Source: Haloferax mucosum ATCC BAA-1512 (GTDB taxonomy: Archaea; Halobacteriota; Halobacteria; Halobacteriales; Haloferacaceae). Taken from it: a stretch of DNA of 64,000 nucleotides. How positions within the stretch are numbered: the stretch's first letter is position 1; the number at the start of each line of letters is the position of its first letter. The notes beneath the pieces are model-generated. The model was given only the letters and a program-made list of their open reading frames with translations. It was not told where the DNA came from and ran no database searches. The stretch covers positions 1-64,000 of the forward strand of contig NZ_AOLN01000013.1 in assembly GCF_000337815.1 (NCBI RefSeq), in the 5' to 3' direction. Positions 1 to 7,039 of this stretch are shown here, piece after piece. Both the position numbers and the translations under genes were made by a program.

Positions 1-2
1 AC

Positions 3-278
3 ATTGACGAAGAGTATCGTGACCTGAACCCAGAGAACCGAATTCTCATTTACTTTATTGCTCAACGATATGCCTTCGAAGGGGAACTTGCAGAAGACGA
101 CACGATTGATACACAGTTCTTCTACGACCGAATTAACAGAAGTGACCGTAGCGTTCGAGACTACCTACAAAACCTCCGGGAAGACGGGCTGTTGAAACGC
201 TCCAGCAAAGGGACCCATCACTTGGTAGCCGAGAATCTGCCGAGTGCGTTTGAACGAATTGAGGACGACGCTGAATGA
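3..278 (+). CDS. Partial CDS, C-terminal winged-helix region
   Basis: The frame is open from the left window edge and stops at TGA 276-278, leaving 91 C-terminal residues. The visible part has an acidic helical stretch, then a pattern typical of a winged helix (a recognition-helix-like segment around NRSDRSVRDYLQNLRED, then a KRSSKGTHHLV wing). The last bases overlap the ATG of the next gene by 4 bp (ATGA), so the two are probably translationally coupled. The N-terminus lies outside the window and I do not recognise the family; a DNA-binding or regulatory role is inferred only from the wHTH-like pattern. Third positions are less GC-rich than in the core genes to the right, as in the rest of this block. 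Confidence 0.6.
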   Translation: MDEEYRDLNPENRILIYFIAQRYAFEGELAEDDTIDTQFFYDRINRSDRSVRDYLQNLREDGLLKRSSKGTHHLVAENLPSAFERIEDDAE

Positions 279-1048
279 GCCACGAGCGAGTTAAATCGGA
301 CCTGCTCGCCGCTGGGCTCCACGAAGCTTCTGTTGAGCGACTCGTCAATGACTACGACCAAATGCGGAAGAAACTGAGTATCGGTGAATACACAGAAGCA
401 GGAGCCTATGTTGGCAACTTCTGTGAAAATTTGGTCAACATTCTTCGCGACGTCGTAGGCGAAGAAGTAGAGCAAGACGTTTCAGTCCACTCTTTCGTCA
501 AAAAGTCCATTAGCAACGGTTACCACGCGGATGTCAGTAATTGGGTGCGAGTGACTTTACCAAGGATGGTCCAAGCGACGTACGAACTCCGCAGCAAAAG
601 AGATACCGTTCACACGAATTTGGACATCCCTGTGAACCACGCTGATACTCAAACAGCGGTCCGTCAATGTACGTGGATGTTGTGCGAACTTCTCCGTGAG
701 TTTGGACAGGAAGACGATATCGACGAAATCGCAGGAATCATTGACGATTTGTCATCGCCAATTGTTCCGCACATCGACTCGCACAACGGAACACGGCTCA
801 TCACAAAAGCGGACCTTGAGACGAAACAAGAGATCCTTGTCCACCTCTATTATCATGGATCTGAACTGAGCGCAGATCGTCTCACAAAATGGATACCAGG
901 GAAGTCAAAAGTACAAATCACTGGTATCATCGGTTCGATGAAACAAGCTCGTGAGGTGTTCTACGAGGACGGAAAAGCTAAACTCACAACAAAAGGTGAG
1001 ATGCTGGCCTTGGAAATCATCGACGAACATTTTGAAGCTGACGAGTAG
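275..1048 (+). CDS. HEPN-like / winged-helix protein, possible defence component
   Basis: 257 residues, unrecognised as a named family. The first ~150 residues are helical and contain R106-x6-H113, which fits the R-X4-6-H active-site motif of HEPN ribonucleases; the sequence around it (TVHTNLDIP) resembles abortive-infection C-terminal domains I recall. Residues ~178-250 look like a winged helix ending in a TTKGEMLALEI tail. The start overlaps the previous stop (ATGA), so it belongs to that operon. It converges on the HerA-type gene that ends 12 bp further on. Codon use is more AT-rich than in core genes, suggesting transfer. HEPN nuclease activity is inference; it could equally be a regulator with a helical effector domain. 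Confidence 0.6.
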   Translation: MSHERVKSDLLAAGLHEASVERLVNDYDQMRKKLSIGEYTEAGAYVGNFCENLVNILRDVVGEEVEQDVSVHSFVKKSISNGYHADVSNWVRVTLPRMVQATYELRSKRDTVHTNLDIPVNHADTQTAVRQCTWMLCELLREFGQEDDIDEIAGIIDDLSSPIVPHIDSHNGTRLITKADLETKQEILVHLYYHGSELSADRLTKWIPGKSKVQITGIIGSMKQAREVFYEDGKAKLTTKGEMLALEIIDEHFEADE

Positions 1049-1060
1049 GTCACAAGCTCT

Positions 1061-2782
1061 CTAAAAGTCAGTCAACAGCTCACTTGCCTGAGTTCGACGC
1101 TTCGCAGTCTCACGAATATCATTGATTGCTTCTACTTTGAGGTCGACAGTTGTCTTTCCACCTCGTTTGGACTTCTTTACGACATCGCGCTTAGCCAGTG
1201 CGTTGACTGCAGTTGCAACGTGGCTGTTTGTGTTGATACCCAGGTGGTCAGCGATTTCGTCGTAGGTGACTGGGGAACCAGATTCAATGATGCACGAGAT
1301 CACTCCTTTGACGTACCGTGGTGATGTCGCGTCGTCTTTTGCTCTCTCGACCTGTTCTTTCACAGCCCCATCTTGGACGAAGTCTTTGTATTCTAAATCG
1401 ACACCTCGGAGTGTCCCCTCGGACTTGAGACGTTCTACTTTCCCTTGGAGGGCCTGTACTCGTTTCTTCAATCGCGATGTTTGCTCTTCATCAGGGTGGA
1501 GATTAAGTGCGTCTCCGAGTCGGGCATAGGCCTCTGCGGCCTCCTCAAGATTCTGTTCGAACGTTTCAAACTGCTCAACTGCTTCGACCCGCTGTTCAAG
1601 GTCAGCAAGCCTCTCGCGTAGTTTCTTGTTATCTTCTTTTAGTGACTGATTTTCATCTTCGAGCTGACGGATTTCTTCATTTTTCTCCTCTCGAATCTCT
1701 TTGACGGTTGCTTGGATTTGCCCAGAGTCACCAGCTTCCGCTTTGCTCAGTACGTTCGTAAACTGTTCAGCTAATTTACTGACATCCTCTGCCCGCTCAA
1801 GTTCGTCACGAAGCTCATCGAGTTTCTGATTCTTTTGCTGGATTGTGGACTCTAATTCGTCGATTCTACTCCGTTCCCTTCGTTTCGTCTTTGAAATCTC
1901 CTTGAGTTCGTCTAATATGTCCCCGTTGACCGATTTCAAATCAGGTCGTTCGAACTCGTCGAGTCCTGGTGTCGCCCCGGCGTCGAAGGTCTTCTTACGT
2001 TTGAACTGGAGTTGATGTATCTCGTCGTTCCAATCGGTCATCAGGAACGCTTCGCCGTCGTCGAGGTCCTGAATCTGGTCGGCGTAGGTCGAACCGAGGA
2101 TGCGGCGCACGACCGCAGTGTCGTTCTCCCAGGTCAGTCGATGCCAAACGATCCAGTCACATTGCGTAATGAAGTCCTTTTTGACGTCAGCAGGGCGCTG
2201 AGAGATACCGCAGAGTCCAAGTCCATGTTTTCGCCCTCGCTTTGCGACTTTAACGAGTATTTGGCCGCATTCATCAAGTCCACCTCCCTCTGGGATGTAC
2301 TCATGAACCTCTTCCAGAAGCATCAAGAACGGCTTTTTGAGCTTCTTCTCTTTGATGAAGAGACTCCGTGCGACTTCCTTAATTAGATCCGATGCCTCAT
2401 TCTCATCCAAATACCCGGATACGTCGAGGATGATGGGAATGTTCTGGTCGAGCGCCAACTGAGCTATTTTCTCGGCATGCTCAACGCCGACTTGTATATC
2501 GCACTCTTCGTCGGCCCCGAGGTGGAGAATCTCATACTCTTCTTTTAGTCCCCAGTATTCACCGTCAGTGTCGACCAACAAGACGGGGAAGCCACCATCG
2601 AGGAGTTCCTCTACAATGACACCTGCGCTGTTAGACTTGCCACTTCCGGACTTTCCGGTAATGAAACCACGCCCGGTGAGAACTTCGACAACGGGGAGTT
2701 GTGTTCCATCATCTGAGATGACAATGGTTTCTGGATTCTCCATCCTTTGTTTCTCATTCTGTTTTTGGGACTCAACGGACAT
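1061..2782 (-). CDS. HerA-type (DUF87) ATPase with coiled coil and C-terminal wHTH
   Basis: 573 residues. A FtsK/HerA-type ATPase domain occupies roughly residues 15-270: Walker A GKSGSGKS (43-50), DTDGEYW (71-77), Walker B FLMLLEE (152-158), an arginine-finger-like KRGRKHG (181-187) and the SQRPADV sensor segment (194-200). A long charged coiled coil follows (~285-460), then a winged helix (~490-560, TYDEIADHLGI). HerA ATPases are hexameric DNA translocases that usually work with NurA nuclease, or in defence systems with DUF4297 or SIR2 partners; no such nuclease is adjacent. The two upstream genes on the same strand (109 bp and 2 bp gaps) are the likely partners. An AT-rich stretch before the start could carry its own promoter. 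Confidence 0.85.
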   Translation of the reverse strand: MSVESQKQNEKQRMENPETIVISDDGTQLPVVEVLTGRGFITGKSGSGKSNSAGVIVEELLDGGFPVLLVDTDGEYWGLKEEYEILHLGADEECDIQVGVEHAEKIAQLALDQNIPIILDVSGYLDENEASDLIKEVARSLFIKEKKLKKPFLMLLEEVHEYIPEGGGLDECGQILVKVAKRGRKHGLGLCGISQRPADVKKDFITQCDWIVWHRLTWENDTAVVRRILGSTYADQIQDLDDGEAFLMTDWNDEIHQLQFKRKKTFDAGATPGLDEFERPDLKSVNGDILDELKEISKTKRRERSRIDELESTIQQKNQKLDELRDELERAEDVSKLAEQFTNVLSKAEAGDSGQIQATVKEIREEKNEEIRQLEDENQSLKEDNKKLRERLADLEQRVEAVEQFETFEQNLEEAAEAYARLGDALNLHPDEEQTSRLKKRVQALQGKVERLKSEGTLRGVDLEYKDFVQDGAVKEQVERAKDDATSPRYVKGVISCIIESGSPVTYDEIADHLGINTNSHVATAVNALAKRDVVKKSKRGGKTTVDLKVEAINDIRETAKRRTQASELLTDF

Positions 2783-2891
2783 AGACCTGGCTCATAAGAG
2801 AGTACGTATTCAAGCACCTTAAAAAATATCTTGTATTTGATATTTTTAGACCATAATCAAAATTGATTCATAATGAAAACAAAGAGGCACG

Positions 2892-3854
2892 TCAGATAAA
2901 GTCGTTTAAGACGCCGTCTTGCTCCTCTTTTTCCTCCGCAGGGACACTGCCAATTTCCTCTACTTCAGGCGATTCCTCAGAGTCATTAAGGCTGTTTGTC
3001 GGCTCCTGGGCTGGTTCTTCAGGCGTTTCGGTGGAATCAGATTCCCTACTATCATTCTCCACCTCTGCTCCGCCTTGTAATTCCTCCCGAATTGCTCTCA
3101 TAAGCATTCGGACGTTCTCCGGATCATCTGACCCACCAATCTCAAACTTAATGTCAAGATTAACGTTGTTTGCCTGATTAGTTTCGATGGGTCCGAGTTC
3201 TGCCGGCGTTACAGAGAGCTTCTCAGGAGCTGTACGTGGGGGGGGTGTTTGTGGTTCAGAACTGTCGTCGTCTTCTGAAGGGGTTTCAGAATTTGTGCCT
3301 TCTTCAGAGCTCAGTTTTTTCAGAGCTGAACGAAGGTCGTCACTGAACTCTAATCTCGTAGGTTTGCTACTGGAACCCTGAATCCGGTCTCCGAGTCCAG
3401 CCCAGTCTAGTGTTCGTAGATATTGATCTGCAACTTTCTCACGGGTGTATTCACTAATCTCTAATTCAAATCTGATTTGAATCTCTTTTTCAACATCATC
3501 TCTTGAAAGATAGCTATCGGTAACGAGGTCATCGTGTCGCCGGTATATCACTTCGGATAGATCACGGTAAAAATCATAGCTCGGAATTGCCTCGCAGAAT
3601 ATTCCGCTTGCGTTCTCTTTAGTAGCAAAAGAGAGTTCTATTCCAGACTCAGTTGCTTTGAACTCATTGTCACTCTCGTCAACAAACCCCAAGCGGTTCG
3701 CGTACGTGATTGTATTGTTTATCTTGGAAATATCTGTATCGTTTTTTATAGACTCCCTTGGCTTAGCGCTACTTTGAACCGAAGCACAGACCTCGATGAC
3801 ATAGCCCAACTTTGCCACATTGTAGGGAGGTGTCTCATATTCCTTCTCAGGCAC
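2892..3854 (-). CDS. DUF5343-like protein, HerA neighbour
   Basis: 320 residues. The N-terminal ~80 residues look like a winged helix (KINNTITYANRLGFVDES, then KATESGIELSF). A helical middle (~85-165) follows, then a disordered acidic Ser/Pro/Glu linker. A short strand-helix element VNLDIKFEIGGSDDPENVRM precedes a disordered acidic tail. This order - wHTH, helical domain, linker, 'hydrophobic strand plus helix' near the end - resembles DUF5343 proteins as I recall them, which often sit beside defence genes; this is a pattern judgement, not a search result. It starts 2 bp after the next gene upstream stops, and lies before the HerA-type gene, so the three probably form one operon. Confidence 0.5.
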   Translation of the reverse strand: MPEKEYETPPYNVAKLGYVIEVCASVQSSAKPRESIKNDTDISKINNTITYANRLGFVDESDNEFKATESGIELSFATKENASGIFCEAIPSYDFYRDLSEVIYRRHDDLVTDSYLSRDDVEKEIQIRFELEISEYTREKVADQYLRTLDWAGLGDRIQGSSSKPTRLEFSDDLRSALKKLSSEEGTNSETPSEDDDSSEPQTPPPRTAPEKLSVTPAELGPIETNQANNVNLDIKFEIGGSDDPENVRMLMRAIREELQGGAEVENDSRESDSTETPEEPAQEPTNSLNDSEESPEVEEIGSVPAEEKEEQDGVLNDFI

Positions 3855-3856
3855 GA

Positions 3857-4285
3857 CTACTCATCTCCATTCTCAGCTCGAATGAAATCGATGGCCTGTT
3901 CAATCGCATATGCTGGGATGAAGTATCCCCCTTGCTCGCTATCGTTCTGTATGAAACCGATAGAGCCATAGTTTTTAACCGTACTCTCGCTAATTGGTAG
4001 AACATTCTCGGCTTCAGCGCTTGTAATTCCCAACCCCTCAGGAGAGAGCAAGTCAAGTGCCACAGACGCACGTCGTGCAAGCAACTGAGCGACGAATTGT
4101 TGCTTGTTATTCATTTCATGATATTCAGGAAGTGGTGCAGGCTCTCCAGTTTCTTTGTCGACGCCGATAATTCCATTAATACCATCTGCGAGTTGTTGTC
4201 GGTCGATTTTGTTCTTGTCGACTAGCACTTTTTTCAGAGGATCTTCATCGTCAGACATGGCTGTGTTATCAAATGATATCTTCAA
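3857..4285 (-). CDS. Small wHTH/MerR-like protein, first gene of the HerA operon
   Basis: 142 residues, but the first in-frame ATG (4285) is followed by another at residue 10 (MSDDEDPLKK), which may be the real start. Residues ~18-75 are helical (NNKQQFVAQLLARRAS). Residues ~85-135 form a helix-turn-helix-like unit (GITSAEAENVLPISESTVKN) followed by a GGYFIPAYAI segment. It is the promoter-proximal member of a three-gene minus-strand run ending with the HerA-type ATPase. The same C-terminal unit is repeated in the truncated ORF immediately upstream (4322-4537). Role unknown; DNA binding, for example as an autoregulator or adaptor, is a reasonable inference. Confidence 0.6.
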   Translation of the reverse strand: MKISFDNTAMSDDEDPLKKVLVDKNKIDRQQLADGINGIIGVDKETGEPAPLPEYHEMNNKQQFVAQLLARRASVALDLLSPEGLGITSAEAENVLPISESTVKNYGSIGFIQNDSEQGGYFIPAYAIEQAIDFIRAENGDE

Positions 4286-4321
4286 AAAACTAGCGTATCC
4301 AATGGGTCGAGAGAATATCTA

Positions 4322-4537
4322 TTACTTTGATCCTCCAGTCGACTCAACAAATTCGACGGCTTTAGAAATCGCGTACCCGGGTACGAAGTAACCTCCCCTT
4401 CCGTTATCGCTCTCAACGAGATCCATCTCGCGGAAGTAGTTTCGTATCGTTGAATCTCCCGCTCCAAGAACCCCAGCAAGTTCTCCGGAGCTGATGCCAA
4501 CATCGTCGTCGACACCGACGCGGACCTCCCGGACCAC
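4322..4537 (-). pseudogene. Truncated paralogue of the 3857-4285 wHTH gene
   Basis: About 60 codons match the C-terminal unit of the neighbouring gene: GISSGELAGVL against GITSAEAENVL, DSTIRNYF against ESTVKNYG, GGYFVPGYAISKAVEFV against GGYFIPAYAIEQAIDFI. Homology stops abruptly near 4505, and the N-terminal helical part of the neighbour is absent in every frame upstream. Beyond that point the DNA belongs to the GC-rich integrase block. It therefore looks like a gene cut at an old recombination junction. A short protein from ATG 4537 is possible but I think unlikely to be functional. Base composition is more GC-rich than its intact relative, so the two copies probably came from different sources rather than a recent tandem duplication. 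Confidence 0.6.
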
Positions 4538-4545
4538 CTGTCCCC

Positions 4546-4712
4546 GTCACGAACCCGAACCACACCTCCTACTACACAGTCTGCGGGTTCTGGATTACCG
4601 TCGGCCCGGGCTGCACGGAGTACGGTCACGGCCGGGCGACCAATCGCGGGCCAGACCCGGACGGGGTGCGTCGCGACTGTCCGCACCGACCAACCGGAGG
4701 GTCGACCCATGA
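4546..4712 (+). pseudogene. Frameshifted small Cys/His-rich protein
   Basis: One frame reads a protein-like string with NPNHTSYYTVCG and GPGCTEYGHGR from 4546 to about 4640. The natural end, CPHRPT...VDP followed by TGA at 4710-4712, lies one frame away, so a single indel between about 4640 and 4700 splits the gene. The stop overlaps the ATG of the next small ORF (ATGA at 4709-4712), the usual spacing of coupled haloarchaeal genes, which supports the reading. Two Cys and several His suggest a small metal-binding protein. No intact start codon is visible at the 5' end, where the old junction lies. The long uninterrupted frame running on from here into the integrase remnant is a composition artefact. 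Confidence 0.4.
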
Positions 4713-4864
4713 GCCTCGACCAACGTCGCCACCCGAAGAGCGCCGTCGAGGTCATCGAAGAGAACCTCGACTTGTTCGGGCGCCTCGCAGACACAGACCT
4801 ACCGGTCGCCGTCGACGCGCAGGCCGCGCTCGACTACTACGAGAACCACCGCGAGGACGAGTGA
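4709..4864 (+). CDS. 51-residue acidic protein of the integrase module
   Basis: A short ORF from ATG 4709 to TGA 4862-4864 with strong G/C third positions and an acidic, helical product (SAVEVIEENLDLFGRLADTD, ending in ENHREDE). It starts inside the stop of the preceding broken gene and ends 12 bp before the end of the converging integrase remnant. No domain is recognised. Small acidic ORFs beside XerC/D-type integrases are common on haloarchaeal elements, so it may be a leftover accessory gene. Being intact, it could still be expressed, but no promoter of its own is apparent. Confidence 0.45.
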   Translation: MSLDQRRHPKSAVEVIEENLDLFGRLADTDLPVAVDAQAALDYYENHREDE

Positions 4865-4876
4865 CCGATGTGCGTC

Positions 4877-5919
4877 TCAGTTGTCGCCGAGGAAGACGCG
4901 CCGCAAGACCGGATTCGATTCCGAGGTCACGCAACTCGGCGACGTCTTCGAGGTCGAACTCCTCGGCCTCTGCCGAGGAGCGGAAGAGTCGTTCTTCCTG
5001 CTCTTTGACGCCTTCGAGTCCTTGCTGGGTGAGCGCCTGTCCGCCCAGACACAGAGTTCCTTCTCGCGCGGGTCTCGCGAGTACAGCGCGGACACTGCAA
5101 CGGGGCGATGGGTTCCGGTTTGTCCGGTTCCACGTCGATGCCGCGGGCGGCCGCAATCTCGCGGTCGGTCGCGTCGCCGAAGACGGCGATGTACCGCCCG
5201 GCGATGCTCGACCCGCGCTTCTACCCGTGGTGCTGTTCGAGGTGCGCCTGCGAGACACCCTGACTGGCGAGGTACGACGCCGACGACTTCCTGAAGTTCG
5301 TGGGGGTAACCGGACGGGAGACGCCGGCACGTCGTGCTGCGTCCTTCAGAATGTCTCGCAGTCGATTCGCGGTGATGTCGTCCGCGCTGGAGAGCTTCGA
5401 CCAGAGTGGTGCGTTCCTCTCGTTTGCACCCGGATGGACCTCAGCCACTGGCGGACGTGCGGGACGCTCGGGATGAGCATCACCGTCCGACGGCCGGTCT
5501 TGCCGTTGAACGTCGCCTGCAGGCCGTACTCGTGGTCGGTGATGTCGCCAATAGAGAGGTCTTGCAACTCACCACTGCGGGGCCCGCGTCCCACGCGAGG
5601 GAGATGCCGGGCTCCGGTGCTGGGTGGTAGTTCTTCGGGTAGCCACCCGGAATCCACGAGATGCTGTCTGGCTTTCCGTCGCCGTCGGTGGCCAACCCGC
5701 CGACTTCTTCGGCGAGTTTGACACAGCGCATGAGCAGGAACTCGTGGGATGGCCGCTGTACTCGGCCAGGTCGAGGATTCGAATCCGATTGCTCATCTTC
5801 CGAAGCACTGCGGCGTCGTCGTCACTGATGCCCTCGCTCGTGTCGAGGCGTTCTCGAAGGCGCTCGATGGCGCGTGCGGGGTTCGCAGTCATCTGACTGT
5901 GAGGTTCATCAGTGGGCAT
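4877..5919 (-). pseudogene. Decayed XerC/D-type tyrosine recombinase (integrase)
   Basis: Pieces of one integrase can be followed in order across three frames. The N-terminal core-binding part (ARAIERLRERLDTSEGISDD) runs to about 5750, where the frame shifts to HEFLLMRCVKLAEEVGGLA. After a join near 5590 comes RSGELQDLSIGDIT with the first catalytic Arg. A shift near 5448 leads to APLWSKLS and TPTNFRKSSASYLAS with the second Arg. At 5221-5223 a TAG replaces the Trp codon expected after QHHG; the frame then continues through the Tyr segment AGRYIAVFGDATDREI to a zinc-knuckle CPRC. Further shifts near 5080, 5045 and 4910 reach the terminal VFLGDN. Compared with intact haloarchaeal integrases as I remember them, stretches near 5690 and 5610 are also deleted. 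The gene is dead. Confidence 0.85.
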
Positions 5920-6136
5920 GTAAAGGGCATGTTGGGAACCCACCCCGGGCATACTTGGTTTCTACAGGATATCACCCGACGAGCGAACGCTGTTTATTTG
6001 TCTCGTAATTCTCTTTTTCTGTATGAAAACATACACACATGGGTCGCATTCAAAATGTTACCAGTGGACCGTTGGTGAGGCTCGGTGCATTATCTCTCGG
6101 CCGACGTGAGTCATGGTTCGACTCCGACAACGCCGT
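5920..6136. other. Gene-free right flank of the integrase remnant
   Basis: No coding frame with haloarchaeal character is visible. The stretch lies between the start of the dead integrase and the end of the FMN-binding protein gene. It includes a short AT-rich part around 5990-6060. I looked for a partial tRNA or a direct repeat of the kind left by integrase-mediated insertion and did not find one here, so the attachment site cannot be placed. Confidence 0.4.
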
Positions 6137-6580
6137 TCATGCCCTCGTCGTCGATTCTTTCCGGCCGGTTAGTTCCGCAGGCGCGAGGCGATAGAATCCA
6201 AACGAAATCTCTCGTGACGGAACACCGAATATATCGACGAGTGGAATGTGGACCCTTTCGAGTCCCTGAAGCGTTTCGGTGGCGATGGCGTCTTCGGTGA
6301 CTTCTTCGAGTTGCCCGGTGGCGACGACGCTCCGCCACGTGTCGTCTTCCTGCCCGTAGACCACGAACGAGACGGGATGGTCGATAACGTCGCTCTTGTC
6401 GCCACCGAGGTTGAGTCGAAGGTAGAACGTCTCCTCGACCGCATCGTACCCGTAGGAGACGGGAATCGAGTGGGGAGCGTCGCCGTCCGGCGTCGAAAAC
6501 GAGATGACGCCCGTACTACCGGCTCCGAGAAATTCGTCTCGCTCCTCGTCGCCCATCTCGACCGCAGTAGTGTCTGTCAT
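6137..6580 (-). CDS. Pyridoxamine 5'-phosphate oxidase family FMN-binding protein
   Basis: 147 residues, the usual length for the single-domain split-barrel flavin-binding family. The sequence begins with a short acidic segment, then the typical strand run GVISFSTPDGDAPHSIPVSYGYD, FYLRLNLGGDKSDVI and VSFVVYG, with a conserved W-RSVVATGQLEEV segment near residue 85. Haloarchaeal members probably bind FMN and act on an unknown substrate in the cytoplasm; the name does not imply vitamin B6 synthesis. A TATA-like TTTACTC lies ~27 bp upstream of the ATG, suiting a leaderless transcript. Its composition is core-like, so it separates the integrase remnant from the AT-rich island. Confidence 0.8.
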   Translation of the reverse strand: MTDTTAVEMGDEERDEFLGAGSTGVISFSTPDGDAPHSIPVSYGYDAVEETFYLRLNLGGDKSDVIDHPVSFVVYGQEDDTWRSVVATGQLEEVTEDAIATETLQGLERVHIPLVDIFGVPSREISFGFYRLAPAELTGRKESTTRA

Positions 6581-7039
6581 TACCTATCGTTCGAGACGAA
6601 TCGAGTAAAGAATTTGGCCTCAACCCCACCGTATTTGGAACTGACCGTCGTTCAGTACTCCACGCAATCGGCAACTCGTTGGCTTGGCCTTTTATCCCAA
6701 TGAATAATGTAGAACACACTTCGTGTATACATTCGGTGGGAATGTACTATCTGCGACTCTGTTTAAACCCTCAGAATCGGACATAACCGGTGTAATACAG
6801 ACAGAGGGTGTATTCAGCAGGTGGCCGCTGTTCGTTTCACGTCCTTGGTTATGAAACAGCCGTTCGGTAGGTGTGCAGACAGAGCGTCAGAAGTTGGAAC
6901 AACGATGAGGGTCTCTCTATAATATCCAAGTGTCAAAAAGTCCTGTTTTGGCACCCTACCAACCAACATTGCTCTATTTGTCTGAATATTTAAAATATAT
7001 TCTATAATATTTAAATTTATTTTTAGTATTAGACATTTA
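6581..7039. other. Gene-free stretch entering the AT-rich island
   Basis: No convincing gene. The first 30 bp carry the promoter of the minus-strand FMN-binding gene. From about 6700 the composition drifts towards AT, and 6985-7035 is almost pure A/T, ending in the promoter region of the membrane-protein gene. The 11-bp sequence TGTATTCAGCA at 6809-6819 recurs at 8744-8754. An antisense frame across 6814-7089 has no protein-like character. Confidence 0.5.
6809..6819 (+). repeat. 11-bp direct repeat, left copy
   Basis: TGTATTCAGCA occurs here and at 8744-8754 in the same orientation. The copies bracket the AT-rich island that carries the membrane protein and the Panacea-like gene. This could be a target-site duplication, the ends of insertion-sequence fragments, or coincidence. 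Confidence 0.4.

Noticed and set aside
1061-2782. HerA gene as part of a HerA-NurA end-resection operon
   Set aside because: No NurA-type nuclease, Mre11 or Rad50 gene is adjacent, and the protein carries a coiled coil and wHTH not found in that HerA.
4666-5721. 351-codon plus-strand ORF
   Set aside because: It is antisense to the decayed integrase, Arg/Pro-rich and not acidic. Its openness comes from GC-rich composition; the integrase fragments on the other strand are clearly homologous to a real family.
5920-6136. Integrase attachment site in a tRNA end
   Set aside because: No tRNA 3' fragment or flanking direct repeat could be found next to the integrase remnant; the only tRNAs in the window are 32 kb away and intact.
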